Shown here: positions 46,498 through 55,702 of the stretch, piece after piece
How positions within the stretch are numbered: position 1 is the first letter of the stretch
How the letters are laid out: each line of letters opens with the position of its first letter
Origin: Sphingomonas sp. Leaf339
Lineage (GTDB): Bacteria > Pseudomonadota > Alphaproteobacteria > Sphingomonadales > Sphingomonadaceae
DNA length: 64,000 bases
NCBI RefSeq assembly: GCF_001426195.1
Contig: NZ_LMRS01000012.1
Coordinates: 558,001 to 622,000 of the forward strand
Direction: 5' to 3'
Program-made: the position numbers and the translations under genes
The notes under the pieces: generated by a model
What the model was told of the DNA's origin: nothing
Database searches by the model: none
The model's input: the letters and a program-made list of their open reading frames with translations, nothing else

Positions 46498-46781
46498 TCG
46501 ATCACCTTTGGCACCGTGAAGAATCCATGTTCACCCTGCGGCGCGTTCTGCATCAGCGCGTCGCGGATACCACCGTCGTTCACGACATCATCGCGCAGCC
46601 GCAGATGGTTGGGGATCACGGCCGTCATCGGTTCGATACCGGTGGTATCGACCTGTTCGAGCTGTTCGATCCAATGGAGGATGTTGCCGAGTTCGGGCGC
46701 GAGCCTGCTCGCATCCTCCTCGGTGATCGCGAGCCGGGCGAGGCTGGCGATCTTCTTGACGGTGTTGGTGTCGACGGACAT
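46494..46781 (-). CDS. gatC: Asp/Glu-tRNA amidotransferase subunit C
   Basis: A 95-residue belt subunit that stabilises GatA on GatB. Sequence [46 protein letters not shown] (shown in part only as [12 protein letters not shown] and [16 protein letters not shown]) and the tail [22 protein letters not shown] are standard. ATG 46781 is correct; an open frame upstream is antisense to the divergent gene's leader. It is the first gene of gatC-gatA-GT-gatB and is divergent from the DUF3089 gene, with 112 bp between starts. Confidence 0.95.
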   Translation of the reverse strand: MSVDTNTVKKIASLARLAITEEDASRLAPELGNILHWIEQLEQVDTTGIEPMTAVIPNHLRLRDDVVNDGGIRDALMQNAPQGEHGFFTVPKVIE

Positions 46782-46893
46782 GACAGCGCGGCTAGCATCC
46801 GTGCTTGCCCCCGTGCAACGGTTTATCCGCCCCCGATTGCATGAACGGCCACTCTGGGGCACGGGCGGTCCCCACCACCCACGGAGTGAGCGA

Positions 46894-48003
46894 GTGGCGC
46901 GCAAGTTTCTCTACATCATCGCCGGACTGATCGTGCTCGTCCTGGCCGGTGCGTTCGCCTATCGCTTCTTCGGCAACGACCTGATCCGCATGTCACTGGT
47001 CCCGGGCGAGGAATTCCGCGCTCAGCCCGATGTCGCGCGCAATGCCTATGACGACAAGGCGATGTGGCTGGCCCGCCCCGACCTGCCCGGCAATCCCGCG
47101 CTCTGGACACCAGAGGGCTACAGCCCGCGCGCCAGGCCCGGCGGCGCCGCGGTCTTCTTCATCCACCCGACCTCCTATGTCAGCCGCGATCACTGGAACG
47201 CGCCGATCGACGATGCCGAGACCAACGATCGCGCCGCGCTGTTTCTGCGCGGCCAGGCCAGCGCCTTCAACGAGGCGGGCGAGATCTGGGCACCGCGCTA
47301 TCGCCAGGCCACGTTCGGCGCGTTCCTGACCAGCGCCGCCGACGCCGAACGCGCGCTCAACCTCGCTTATGGCGACGTGGCGACGGCGTTCGACAGCTTC
47401 CTGACCCAGATCGGCCCGCGCCGCCCGATCATCCTCGCCGGCCACAGCCAGGGCGCGCTCCACCTGACGCACCTGCTGCGTGACCGGATCGCCAGCGACC
47501 CGAAGCTTCTGCGCCGCGTCGTCGCCGCCTATGTCGTCGGTTGGCCGATCTCGCGCACCACCGATCTTCCCCGCCTCGGCCTTCCCGACTGTGCGACCGC
47601 CGATCAGGCGCGCTGCATCCTGTCGTGGCAGACGTTCGCGGAGCCCGCCGATCCCTCGCTGATCGTCGACACCTATGACAAGACGACCGGCTTCGATGGC
47701 CAGCCCCGGCGCGGCACGCCGATGGTCTGCACCAACCCGCTGATCGGCACGCCCGGCGCCACCGCGCCCGCTACCGCGAACCTCGGCACGCTCTACCCCG
47801 CCGCCGACCTTGCCACCGCCGCCATCACCGCCGGCAAGGTACCCGCCCGCTGCGATGAGCGCGGGTTCCTGTTGATCGGCGAGGGGCCGGCGGTCGGCCC
47901 ATATGTGCTGCCCGGCAACAATTATCACGTGTACGACTACAGCCTGTTCTGGGCCAACGTCCGCGCCGATGCGAACCGCCGCCTCGCCGCGTTCAAGCCG
48001 TGA
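46894..48003 (+). CDS. DUF3089 domain alpha/beta hydrolase, membrane-anchored
   Basis: A 369-residue protein with an N-terminal membrane anchor or signal ([23 protein letters not shown]). The rest matches DUF3089: [15 protein letters not shown] [36 protein letters not shown], the nucleophile elbow [34 protein letters not shown], and a C-terminal [18 protein letters not shown] with the His. Members are predicted serine hydrolases of unknown substrate. The start is GTG 46894 with GGAG seven bases upstream. It ends 10 bp before ruvX and may be transcribed with it. Confidence 0.85.
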   Translation: MARKFLYIIAGLIVLVLAGAFAYRFFGNDLIRMSLVPGEEFRAQPDVARNAYDDKAMWLARPDLPGNPALWTPEGYSPRARPGGAAVFFIHPTSYVSRDHWNAPIDDAETNDRAALFLRGQASAFNEAGEIWAPRYRQATFGAFLTSAADAERALNLAYGDVATAFDSFLTQIGPRRPIILAGHSQGALHLTHLLRDRIASDPKLLRRVVAAYVVGWPISRTTDLPRLGLPDCATADQARCILSWQTFAEPADPSLIVDTYDKTTGFDGQPRRGTPMVCTNPLIGTPGATAPATANLGTLYPAADLATAAITAGKVPARCDERGFLLIGEGPAVGPYVLPGNNYHVYDYSLFWANVRADANRRLAAFKP

Positions 48004-48013
48004 CCGTCAGGCC

Positions 48014-48472
48014 GTGATAACCGCCGACCGCGCCGTTTTTCGCGATGCCCTGCCCGACGGTGGCCGACTGATCGGCCTCGATCTCGGCACCAAGACGATC
48101 GGCACCGCGCTGTGCGACGCCGGTTGGAGCTTCGCCAGCCCCGCGCTCTTGATCCGCCGCACCAAATTCGCCAAGGACAAGGCGCAACTGGTCGACCTGA
48201 TCGCCGCACAGCACGTCCGCGGCATCGTCCTCGGCCTGCCGATCAACCTCGACGGCAGCGAAGGCGCGCGGTCGCAATCCACCCGCTCCTTCGCCCGCAA
48301 CGTCGAGGATCTGGCACCGGTGCTGTTGTGGGACGAACGCTGGTCCACCGTCGCGGTCGAACGCTTCATGATCGAACAGGACATGAGCCGCGCCAAGCGC
48401 GCCGAACGCATCGACAATCTCGCCGCCGCCCATATCCTACAGGCCGCGATCGACGCACTCGTCGCGATCTGA
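48014..48472 (+). CDS. ruvX: Putative pre-16S rRNA nuclease / RuvX (YqgF)
   Basis: A 152-residue RNase H-fold protein. [17 protein letters not shown] holds the first catalytic Asp, [25 protein letters not shown] the conserved middle, and [14 protein letters not shown] the Glu region. E. coli YqgF trims the 5' end of 16S rRNA precursors; a Holliday-junction role has also been proposed. GTG 48014 gives a normal-length N-terminus ([22 protein letters not shown]). It lies between the DUF3089 gene and the small gene before pyrB. Confidence 0.9.
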   Translation: MITADRAVFRDALPDGGRLIGLDLGTKTIGTALCDAGWSFASPALLIRRTKFAKDKAQLVDLIAAQHVRGIVLGLPINLDGSEGARSQSTRSFARNVEDLAPVLLWDERWSTVAVERFMIEQDMSRAKRAERIDNLAAAHILQAAIDALVAI

Positions 48473-48584
48473 CCGGTCACGGCACCAATCACGGCAAGCG
48501 CGCGGTACACCATGTTTCGCAACCGTCCGTCAGGATATCTTCGCCAAGGCTGACGGCGTATAAGTCCGACAGGGGACGCCGATC

Positions 48585-48971
48585 ATGGATATGCTGACGT
48601 CGCCCGCCGACGCGCCTTCGCCGATACCCAGCCTCGCGCCGCCCGAGCGTTCCGACACCCGCGCACCGGCCGGCACCGCCGCGCAGGCCGCGCCGACGAC
48701 CCTGAAATACAAGTTCGACTGGCTGCTCCAGCGTCAGGTCAACGCCGGCACGATGAGCGCGGACAAGGCCGCCGCAATGATAAAGCTGTTCGACGCCGCC
48801 ACCGGCAGCGCCCCGGCGACGTCTCAGGAAGGTCCGGCCAAGATCGAGGCCACCGATACATCGACCGGCTCAGGCGAAGACCAACCCGACCCTAAACGCG
48901 ATTCGCCCCCGGCCGCCACCGACCGCCTGCTGGACGATCTGCGCGATCATTTCACCGCGACCGGACCCTAG
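48585..48971 (+). CDS. Small hypothetical protein, mostly disordered
   Basis: A 128-residue soluble protein. Residues 1-38 are Pro/Ala-rich and probably disordered, followed by a short helical unit ([35 protein letters not shown]), a second low-complexity stretch rich in Thr/Ser/Asp/Pro, and a terminal helix [13 protein letters not shown] do not recognise the family. The helical unit could be a protein-binding motif. GGGGAC lies upstream of ATG 48585, and codon bias matches its neighbours, so I think it is a real gene. It is 146 bp ahead of pyrB. Confidence 0.55.
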   Translation: MDMLTSPADAPSPIPSLAPPERSDTRAPAGTAAQAAPTTLKYKFDWLLQRQVNAGTMSADKAAAMIKLFDAATGSAPATSQEGPAKIEATDTSTGSGEDQPDPKRDSPPAATDRLLDDLRDHFTATGP

Positions 48972-49117
48972 GACGGCACAGGCACCAAGACGCCCTCGGC
49001 ACCGACCGGCATCGTCCTCGACGAACACGCCTGACAGACACCGGCGGCCCGTCCCCAGGCCACGAGCCGCGGGGCCATGCCTTGCGCGGTCCCCCGCCCC
49101 CGGTTAGTCGGCGCTCC

Positions 49118-50104
49118 ATGCCCGCATCCGATCACCGCCCCGCCGCCATGATCGCCGGCGGCGCCGTCTTCCCGCACCGCCACCTGACCGGGATCGAGGG
49201 ACTTCAGCCTCACGAGATCGCGTTCCTGCTCGACGAGGCGGAACGCTGGGTCGAGGCGAACCGCACCCATGCCAAGGGCGACGCCCGTCTCGCCGGCCTG
49301 ACCCAGATCAACGCCTTCTTCGAAAACTCCACCCGCACGCTTCTCTCGTTCGAGATCGCCGGCAAGCGGCTGGGCGCCGACGTCGTCAACATGCACGCCG
49401 CGCAATCGAGCGTGAAGAAGGGCGAGACGCTGATCGACACCGCCCAGACGCTGAACGCGATGCGCGCCGACATCCTCGTCATCCGCCACATGAGTTCGGG
49501 CGCGGTGAAGCTGATCGCCGACAAGGTCGACTGTCCCGTCCTGAATGCCGGCGATGGCCGTCACGAACACCCGACCCAGGCGCTGCTCGACGCGCTCACC
49601 ATCCGCCGTCGCCGTGGCAGCATCGCCGGCCAGCGCGTGGTGATCTGCGGCGACCTGCTCCACAGCCGCGTTGCCCGCTCCAACATCCTGTCGCTGACCG
49701 CGCTGGCCGCCGAGGTCCGCGTCTGCGCCCCGACGACGCTGATGCCGCCGGCGATCGACCGGATGTTCGTCACCCCCTTCACCGATTTCGATGCCGCGCT
49801 GGAGGGTGCCGACGTGGTCATGATGCTCCGCCTCCAGAACGAACGGATGGAGGGCGGCTACGTCCCCTCGCCGCGCGAATTCCGCCTGCGCTACGGCCTG
49901 ACGCCCGAACGCCTGAAACGCGCAAAACCCGATGCGCTGGTCATGCACCCCGGCCCGATGAACCGCGGCATCGAGATCGATTCGGTCGTCGCCGACGGCC
50001 CGCAATCGGCGATCACCGAACAGGTCGCGATGGGCGTCGCGGTCCGTATGGCCTGTCTGGATGTGCTGACCCGGCGCGATCGCGGTGTGGAGGGCTGGGC
50101 ATGA
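49118..50104 (+). CDS. pyrB: Aspartate carbamoyltransferase catalytic subunit
   Basis: A 328-residue enzyme of pyrimidine synthesis that makes N-carbamoyl-L-aspartate. The carbamoyl-phosphate site is [20 protein letters not shown], slightly different from the usual STRTR/TSFE; further hallmarks are [12 protein letters not shown] with the catalytic His, [16 protein letters not shown], and [12 protein letters not shown]. There is no regulatory pyrI gene. The start ATG 49118 gives [28 protein letters not shown]. It overlaps the pyrC-like gene by four bases (ATGA), typical for the class of ATCase that assembles with a dihydroorotase-like partner. Confidence 0.95.
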   Translation: MPASDHRPAAMIAGGAVFPHRHLTGIEGLQPHEIAFLLDEAERWVEANRTHAKGDARLAGLTQINAFFENSTRTLLSFEIAGKRLGADVVNMHAAQSSVKKGETLIDTAQTLNAMRADILVIRHMSSGAVKLIADKVDCPVLNAGDGRHEHPTQALLDALTIRRRRGSIAGQRVVICGDLLHSRVARSNILSLTALAAEVRVCAPTTLMPPAIDRMFVTPFTDFDAALEGADVVMMLRLQNERMEGGYVPSPREFRLRYGLTPERLKRAKPDALVMHPGPMNRGIEIDSVVADGPQSAITEQVAMGVAVRMACLDVLTRRDRGVEGWA

Positions 50105-51312
50105 CCATCGCCTTCACCAACGCGCGGCTGGTCCTGCCGGACAGCGTCACGCCCGGCACGCTGCTGGTCCGCGACGGCGTGATTACCGCCGTGGGGACGG
50201 TCGATCTGCCCGCCGACGCGACGATCGTCGATTGCGGCGGCAAGCTGCTCGCCCCCGGCATCGTTGATTGCGGCGTGTTCCGCGTCGATCGCGAAGCATG
50301 TCGGCGCGGTGGTATCGTCCGCGTCGCGCTGATGCCCGATCAGTCGCCGGTGCTGGACGATCCCGGCATCGTCCAGCGCGCCGCCCTCGTCGGCAAGCCC
50401 GATCTGTGGATACACCCCCTCGTCGCCGCCACCCGTGCGCTGGCGGGTAAGGAACTGGCGGAGATGGCTTTCTGCCAGGCGGCCGGCGCACGGGCCGTCG
50501 CGACCGGTCGCGGCTGGATCGCCGATGCGCAGGTCATGGCGCGCGTCCTGTCCTATGCCCACGACCTCGGTCTGGTGGTCATCACCCATGCCGAGGATGG
50601 CGGCCTCGTCGCCGGCACCGTCGCCACGGCGGGCGAGACCGCGACCCGGCTCGGCCTCGCCGCCGCCCCCGCCATCGCCGAGGCGCTGGCCGTCGCCCGC
50701 GACCTGTTGCTCGCCGAGGAAACCGGCGCCCGCGTCCATATCCGTCAGGTCACGACCGCCGCCGCGCTCGACCTGGTCCGCGCGGCCAAGCGGCGCGGCG
50801 TTGCCGTCACTTGCGGCATCACGCCCGCGCATCTGCACCTGTCCGATAACGCGATGAGCGACTTCCGCACCTTCGCCCATCTGTCGCCGCCGCTCCGCGA
50901 CGAATCGGACCGCCGCGCCTGCCTGGCCGGCATCGCCGACGGCACGATCGACGTCATCGCGTCGGGTCACGATCCGCATGGGCCAGAGGAAAAGCGCTTA
51001 CCCTTCGCCGACGCCGCCGCCGGCATGGCCGGGGCCGAGACGCTGTTGCCCCTGTCATTGATGCTGGTCCGCGACGGTCACGTCACGCTCGACCGCCTGT
51101 TCGCGCTGCTCGCCGCCAATCCGGCGCGCGTGCTGGGTTTGGAGTCGGGCACCCTGACCGAGGGCAGGCCCGCCGACCTGCTGCTGTTCGACGACCGCGT
51201 GCCGTGGCAGATCGAGGGCGAGTCCTTCGCCTCGGCCGGCAACACCCCCTTCGACGGCCTGCCCGTGCAGGGCCGCGCCCTGCGCGTGTGGAAGGGCGGC
51301 CGCGAACTATAG
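50101..51312 (+). CDS. pyrC: Dihydroorotase-like protein, metal site largely lost (PyrC'/PyrX type)
   Basis: A 403-residue amidohydrolase-fold protein. The HxH metal motif that follows PGxxD in active dihydroorotases is replaced: here it reads [15 protein letters not shown]. Other ligands also differ, with VHIRQVTT instead of the usual HIxHVST, and [13 protein letters not shown] instead of a SDHAPH-type motif. The VITHAED histidine remains. Degenerate partners of this kind (PyrC' in Pseudomonas, PyrX) serve as structural subunits of ATCase. By that analogy this protein probably supports PyrB, and the working dihydroorotase is encoded elsewhere. It is translationally coupled to pyrB. Confidence 0.85.
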   Translation: MTIAFTNARLVLPDSVTPGTLLVRDGVITAVGTVDLPADATIVDCGGKLLAPGIVDCGVFRVDREACRRGGIVRVALMPDQSPVLDDPGIVQRAALVGKPDLWIHPLVAATRALAGKELAEMAFCQAAGARAVATGRGWIADAQVMARVLSYAHDLGLVVITHAEDGGLVAGTVATAGETATRLGLAAAPAIAEALAVARDLLLAEETGARVHIRQVTTAAALDLVRAAKRRGVAVTCGITPAHLHLSDNAMSDFRTFAHLSPPLRDESDRRACLAGIADGTIDVIASGHDPHGPEEKRLPFADAAAGMAGAETLLPLSLMLVRDGHVTLDRLFALLAANPARVLGLESGTLTEGRPADLLLFDDRVPWQIEGESFASAGNTPFDGLPVQGRALRVWKGGREL

Positions 51313-51384
51313 ACGCTGTCCTACACGGCGCTGACGGGCTATGATCGCGGGCTGACGCTCTCTCTCATGTCCGGTATCGCCACG

Positions 51385-51414
51385 CGTCATTGCGAACGGG
51401 ATGAGGCAATCCAG
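51385..51414. repeat. CGTCATTGCGA...GGCAATCCAG repeat fragment
   Basis: In the 207-bp gap between convergent genes, CGTCATTGCGAACGGGATG followed by AGGCAATCCAG matches a dispersed intergenic repeat known to me from many alphaproteobacteria (CGTCATTGCGAG...GCAATCCAG). The flanks TTGC/GCAA and TGC/GCA pair imperfectly. The remainder of the gap shows no gene. Confidence 0.5.
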
Positions 51415-51519
51415 CGTACCGCGCGACGCATCTGCCCGCTTCGCTGCACTCAAGGACAAACCCACGCAATTCAGCCGTTTTTGGTGTAACCTTAGCCTAA
51501 CTTTCCGCGCACCCGGTCG

Positions 51520-52551
51520 TCATCCCGCACGAACGGCCACCGCGACCGGCAAGGGCTGTACCACCTCCTGGCGCGGCGCGAAGCGCACCGCGACCGTCGT
51601 CTCGACCGGCGTCTCCGGCGGCGTCACGACCGGCGCCGCCGCGACTGGCACAGCCCGGCGGATTACCTTCGCCACCCGTCGCGCCGGCACCGCCGCCGGC
51701 ACATCCTGCACCACTTCCTGCCGTGGCCCGAACCTGACCGCCGCCACCGTCGCGATGGCCGGCTCGGCCACCGGCGCCGCGGCCAGCGCGACCGCCGTCG
51801 TCGCCGGCTTCACCAATGCCAGCGCCACCGGCTGCCCCGCATCCGCCACCGCCCGCACGCCCAGCAGCGACGCGACCTGATCTGACGCCGCCGTGGGCTG
51901 CGCGAAGGCGATCCATTGCTGCATCCGGTCATCCAGATCGGCCGGCGACAGGTCCGCCGCCGCGATCACCCGCGCCATTGGCCACTGTCCCGCCAGCCCC
52001 AGACTGAGCGCCAGGTTCTGCCGCATCTTCGCATCCGCCCCCGGTTGCCGCGCGGCCTGCGTCAACAGCGCCACCGCCCCCGCCGGATCGCCCGCCAGCG
52101 CCAGCGCCAGCCCGCGATCGGTCGGCGAGATGTCCCGCTCATACGTCGTCAGTATCTGTCGCGCCGTCGCCCAGTCGCCCGTCGCGATCTCGGCCAACGT
52201 CAGGTTCAGCGCCGCCCGCCCATTGGCCGGCTGCAACAGCAACACATCGCGAAAGGCATCGCGCGCAGAGACGAATCGACCCGCCCGCAGGTACGTCTGG
52301 CCCAGCAGCAGCCGATAATCCGCCTCCCCCGGCGACGACGCGACCGCCGCCTCCGCGAAATCGACCGCTGCCGGATCGTGGGCCGCCATCGCCTTGGTCG
52401 CCCGCTTCGCCCAGGCCGCCGCCTCGGTATGCGGCATCGTCCGCGATCCCGCCGAGGCGATACCGCCGGCGCCGGTCGTGGTGCAGCCCACCATCGTCCC
52501 GCCCAGCACCAGCGCCGACAGCGCCGCTGCGGTGAATTGGTGCATCTTCAT
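51520..52551 (-). CDS. TPR-containing probable lipoprotein, third gene of the ParA cassette
   Basis: A 343-residue protein. The signal MKMHQFTAAALSALVLGGTMVGC with Cys23 looks like a lipoprotein signal. Residues about 45-215 form tetratricopeptide repeats (AAVASSPGEADYRLLLGQTYLRAGRF; DAFRDVLLLQPANGRAALNLTLAEIATGDW). The C-terminal 120 residues are Ala/Val/Pro-rich and hold a duplicated unit, VRFGPRQEVVQDVPA and VRFAPRQEVVQPLPV, then the protein stops. I recall related sphingomonad proteins ending in a SPOR domain, which is missing here. It is coupled to the RHH-like gene by an ATGA overlap. Confidence 0.75.
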   Translation of the reverse strand: MKMHQFTAAALSALVLGGTMVGCTTTGAGGIASAGSRTMPHTEAAAWAKRATKAMAAHDPAAVDFAEAAVASSPGEADYRLLLGQTYLRAGRFVSARDAFRDVLLLQPANGRAALNLTLAEIATGDWATARQILTTYERDISPTDRGLALALAGDPAGAVALLTQAARQPGADAKMRQNLALSLGLAGQWPMARVIAAADLSPADLDDRMQQWIAFAQPTAASDQVASLLGVRAVADAGQPVALALVKPATTAVALAAAPVAEPAIATVAAVRFGPRQEVVQDVPAAVPARRVAKVIRRAVPVAAAPVVTPPETPVETTVAVRFAPRQEVVQPLPVAVAVRAG

Positions 52552-53060
52552 GATGTCTTCCCCGGCGATGGCTTTGGCAGGGGCAGCTGCACCGCAAGCG
52601 CCTCGACCATCGGCATGGTTTCCAGAAACATGTCCAGCGCATCGGCGACCAGACCCTGCGCGGACCGATTGGCCACCGCGCTCGCCAGCCGCAGCCGCAG
52701 ATGCCGCTCGCCATCGAGCCGCAGTGTGAACGCCGCCTTGCCCTTCTCGGTCATCGTCGCGCTCTCGCGACTGATCTCCTGCGCGGTCGCCAGCGACACC
52801 GGCGTCACCTCCACCTTCGTCCGCAGCGCTTCCCGTGTCACCAGCACCGGTGGCAGGACTGCCGGCGACGCGACCTGGACGGGCGCGATCGACCGTACCG
52901 GCGCCGTCCCCATGTCGTTCCAGCCCAGATCGTCCAGCGGCGGCGCGGCCGGCGGCATCTCAGAAAAACCCTGCGGCCGCATCGCCGGCCGCGCCTGACC
53001 CTTGCGCGCCAGCAACCCCGAACTCAGCGAGGCGAGCGGCTTGGTTCCCAGCATCGCCAT
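52548..53060 (-). CDS. Ribbon-helix-helix-like protein, second gene of the ParA cassette
   Basis: About 170 residues. The first 100 are low-complexity and Pro/Ala-rich. Residues about 109-147, AAFTLRLDGERHLRLRLASA then VANRSAQGLVADALDMFLET, have the strand-helix-helix pattern of RHH (MetJ/Arc) DNA-binding proteins, such as the partner protein ParG. This is a fold guess from the pattern, not a recognised family. It lies one base after parA-like stop and overlaps the TPR gene by four bases, so the three are one operon. ATG 53054 is an alternative start. Confidence 0.6.
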   Translation of the reverse strand: MAMLGTKPLASLSSGLLARKGQARPAMRPQGFSEMPPAAPPLDDLGWNDMGTAPVRSIAPVQVASPAVLPPVLVTREALRTKVEVTPVSLATAQEISRESATMTEKGKAAFTLRLDGERHLRLRLASAVANRSAQGLVADALDMFLETMPMVEALAVQLPLPKPSPGKTS

Positions 53061-53061
53061 C

Positions 53062-53775
53062 TCAACCCACCACGCGACGGCCGAAGCCACTGGCGGCGGT
53101 ACGCGTCACCGGCGCCGCCGCCGCAAAGGGGGACGCGAACACCGTCCGCCGGAAATTCTTCTCCAGCCGATCGGCGATATAGGTCCACAGCGCGGTGATC
53201 TCGGCGGCGGATTTGCTCTTGGGATCGCACTCCATCACCGTGCGTCCGTCGATCATCGATGCCGCGAAATCGACGCGCTGCTGCACCATCACCGGGGCGA
53301 CGGTGCCATGCTGCGACAGCGCCACCGCCGCCTCGCTGGTGATCCGCGCCTTGGCCGTGGCGGCGTTGACCACAAAGATCAGCGGCTTGCCCGCCCGGTC
53401 GCACAGATCGACCGTCGCGCCCACCGCCCGCAGATCATGGGGGGATGGCCGGGTCGGCACGACGACCAGTTCGGCGACCTGGATCACGCTCTGGATCGCC
53501 ATCGTGATCGCCGGCGGCGTATCGATCACCGCCAGCTTGAACCCCTGTTGCCGCAGCAATTCCAGATCGCCGGGCAGCCGCGCGACCGTGGTCTGCGCGA
53601 ACGCCGGATATTCACCCTCGCGCTCGTTCCACCAGTCGGCCAGCGACCCTTGCGGATCGATGTCGATCAACACGACCGGACCATGGCCCGATCGCTGGGC
53701 CTGCACCGCCAGATGACCGGACAATGTAGTCTTGCCCGATCCGCCCTTCTGCGATGCCAGTGCGAGAACGCGCAT
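53062..53775 (-). CDS. ParA/MinD-type ATPase
   Basis: A 237-residue deviant-Walker ATPase. The N-terminus LALASQKGGSGKTTLSGHLA has the signature Lys10 and Walker A Lys15; LIDIDPQGSLADWW and AVIDTPPAITMAI are Walker A' and B. The rest (VVPTRPSPHDLRAVGATVDL) is typical of small ParA proteins. Dimeric ParA ATPases position plasmids, chromosomes, or protein clusters along the nucleoid. There is no parB gene or parS-like array here, and the next gene is an RHH-like protein, so this is more like the small ParF/ParG or cargo-positioning systems. The start is ATG 53775 with GGGAG upstream. Confidence 0.88.
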   Translation of the reverse strand: MRVLALASQKGGSGKTTLSGHLAVQAQRSGHGPVVLIDIDPQGSLADWWNEREGEYPAFAQTTVARLPGDLELLRQQGFKLAVIDTPPAITMAIQSVIQVAELVVVPTRPSPHDLRAVGATVDLCDRAGKPLIFVVNAATAKARITSEAAVALSQHGTVAPVMVQQRVDFAASMIDGRTVMECDPKSKSAAEITALWTYIADRLEKNFRRTVFASPFAAAAPVTRTAASGFGRRVVG

Positions 53776-53834
53776 AGCTGTATTCACTCCCGAACCGTTC
53801 GGCCCGGAGTCGCACGCCCCTCGCTAAGATCAGG

Positions 53835-54710
53835 TTAAGTCGTCACCCAGTCCCGCCGCGCGATCCCTTGCGCCCATAAAAGCGCGGTCAGGTCGCCATA
53901 TTCGATCCGCGCCGCCGCCGCCGCCGCGACGATCGGCTTGGCCCGGTACGCCACACCCAGCCCGGCCGCCCGGATCATCGGCAGGTCGTTGGCACCGTCA
54001 CCCACCGCCAGCGTCTCCGCCGACGCCAGCCCGCGATCGATCATGGTGGTGCGCAGCGTCTCCTCCTTGGTCGCGGCCCCGACGATCGGCTTGGCAACCT
54101 TGCCGGTCAGCCGGCCGTTCTCGATTAGCAGGCAGTTGGCGATCGCCCGGTCGAACCCGATTTCCGCCGCCACCGGTTCGGCGAAACGTGTGAAGCCGCC
54201 CGACACCAGTACCGCAAACGCTCCGCGCGCGCGCATCGTCCGCACCAGCGCCTTGGCCCCCGGCATGATCATGACCCGCTCGGCCAGACACCGGTCGATC
54301 GCGCTTTCGTCCAGTCCGGCGAGCAGCGCCACCCGCGCATCCAGCGCCCCCTCGAAATCCAGCTCGCCGCGCATCGCCCGCTCGGTCACCTCTGCAACCT
54401 CGGCCTTGATCCCGGCATAATCGGCCAGTTCGTCGATGCACTCGACGGTGATCATCGTCGAATCCATGTCGGCGACCAGTAGCGCCTTGGCCCGCGCCGC
54501 CACCGCCTGCACCACCACGTCGACACCGTGACCCTCCAGCGCGGTCCGCGCCGCCGCCGGATCACGCTCGAACGGCAGGTCGACCGCCTCGCCCGCATCG
54601 ATCCACACCGCCGCACCGGGCGCACAACCCGCCGCCGCCAGTCGATCGATCGCGGCGGAGACCTCTCCCACCGGCAGGCCATTGGCTGCTATTAGTGTCG
54701 CCGTGAACAT
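53835..54710 (-). CDS. serB: Phosphoserine phosphatase
   Basis: A 291-residue HAD-superfamily enzyme completing serine synthesis. Motif I is VADMDSTMIT with Asp81/Asp83, motif II the Ser in VLVSGGFTRFAEP, and motifs III/IV the Lys region and VGDGANDLPMIRAAGLGVAYRAKP. About 75 residues precede the HAD domain (an ACT-like N-terminal region FTATLIAANGLPVGEVSAAIDRL), as in SerB of many proteobacteria. It is divergent from miaA, and the two 5' ends overlap or nearly touch. It lies 60 bp upstream of the parA-like gene's start on the same strand. Confidence 0.93.
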   Translation of the reverse strand: MFTATLIAANGLPVGEVSAAIDRLAAAGCAPGAAVWIDAGEAVDLPFERDPAAARTALEGHGVDVVVQAVAARAKALLVADMDSTMITVECIDELADYAGIKAEVAEVTERAMRGELDFEGALDARVALLAGLDESAIDRCLAERVMIMPGAKALVRTMRARGAFAVLVSGGFTRFAEPVAAEIGFDRAIANCLLIENGRLTGKVAKPIVGAATKEETLRTTMIDRGLASAETLAVGDGANDLPMIRAAGLGVAYRAKPIVAAAAAARIEYGDLTALLWAQGIARRDWVTT

Positions 54711-55632
54711 CGTAACTCCAGATCATCCAAGCGTGGCGCTCATCGCAGGGCCGACCGCCAGCGGCAAGTCCGCCGCCGCGATCGCCGTCGCCGAGGCGCA
54801 TGGCGGCATCGTCATCAATGCCGATGCCAGCCAGGTCTATCGCGACCTGCGCATCCTGAGCGCTCGCCCGTCGGTGGAGGACGAAGCCCGAGCGCCGCAC
54901 CGCCTGTTCGGCCATGTCGACGGTGCCGACACCGGCTATTCCGCCGCCCGCTGGGCCGCCGAGGCCACCGCAGAGATCGACGCGGCCCATGCGGCCGGCC
55001 GCCTGCCGGTGCTCGTCGGCGGCACCGGCCTCTATCTGCGCACCTTGCTAGATGGCATCGCCCCCGTCCCCGACATCGACCCCGCTATCCGTGCCGCCGT
55101 CCGCGCGTTGCCGGTCGCCGAGGCGCATCGCCAATTGTCGATCGAAGACCCCGCCGCCGCCGCCCGCCTCGCCCCCGCCGACACTACTCGCGTCGCCCGC
55201 GCGCTGGAGGTGATCCGCGCCACCGGCCATCCGATCGGCCATTGGCAACGCCAGCTGAGCGGCGGCATCGGCCACCGCATCCGCCTGGCCGCCATCCGCC
55301 TGCTGCCCCCGCGCGAGCATCTTTTCACCGCTATTGATGCCCGCGCCGCCATCATGCTGGACGGCGGCGCCCCCGCCGAAGTCGCCGCCCTGCTGACCCG
55401 CGACGACGTCTCGCCCGACGCTCCCGTCCGCCGCGCGATCGGCGTCGCCGCCATCGCCGATCATCTCGCCGGACACGCTAGCCACGAGGTTACGCTGGAA
55501 CGACTGCGATCGGACACGCGTCGCTATGCCAAACGGCAATTCACCTGGTTTCGCAATCAACCATCTCCAGAATGGCTTATCGCGCAACAAAATGACTCAA
55601 TAGCATCATCAATCGATGCTTTATTGTCCTAA
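54703..55632 (+). CDS. miaA: tRNA dimethylallyltransferase
   Basis: A 309-residue enzyme that prenylates A37 of tRNAs reading UNN codons. Landmarks are the P-loop AGPTASGKSAAA, NADASQVYRDLRILSARPS, VLVGGTGLYLRTLL and the C-terminal RSDTRRYAKRQFTWFRNQP. The start is uncertain: GTG 54703, GTG 54733 and TTG 54682 are in frame, none with a strong ribosome binding sequence. GTG 54703 overlaps the serB start by eight bases in divergent orientation. The last 20 codons are AT-rich compared with the rest of the gene. Confidence 0.92.
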   Translation: MNIVTPDHPSVALIAGPTASGKSAAAIAVAEAHGGIVINADASQVYRDLRILSARPSVEDEARAPHRLFGHVDGADTGYSAARWAAEATAEIDAAHAAGRLPVLVGGTGLYLRTLLDGIAPVPDIDPAIRAAVRALPVAEAHRQLSIEDPAAAARLAPADTTRVARALEVIRATGHPIGHWQRQLSGGIGHRIRLAAIRLLPPREHLFTAIDARAAIMLDGGAPAEVAALLTRDDVSPDAPVRRAIGVAAIADHLAGHASHEVTLERLRSDTRRYAKRQFTWFRNQPSPEWLIAQQNDSIASSIDALLS

Positions 55633-55638
55633 CAGGGG

Positions 55639-55667
55639 TTGACGTTAACCGGATACCGCTCTAGCGC
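55639..55667 (+). promoter_or_regulatory. Candidate promoter of the ilvB operon
   Basis: TTGACG (55639-55644), 17 bases, then TAGCGC (55662-55667) just after the miaA stop and 35 bases before ilvB. The -35 is good, the -10 poor. The 70-bp gap contains no leader-peptide frame and no obvious hairpin, unlike the leuA leader. Confidence 0.35.
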
Positions 55668-55702
55668 CCCCTCAACTTCTTTCACACCACCGGAGCGACA
55701 CC

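Noticed and set aside
44953..46893. Upstream extension of the DUF3089 gene into a 1016-codon frame
   Set aside because: The extension is antisense to gatA and gatC and is Arg/His-rich. GTG 46894 with a ribosome binding sequence and a membrane anchor is the sensible start.
53776..53834. parS-like or iterated centromere upstream of the ParA gene
   Set aside because: The 59-bp gap between serB stop and the ParA start has no clear repeats; only an ordinary ribosome binding sequence was seen.
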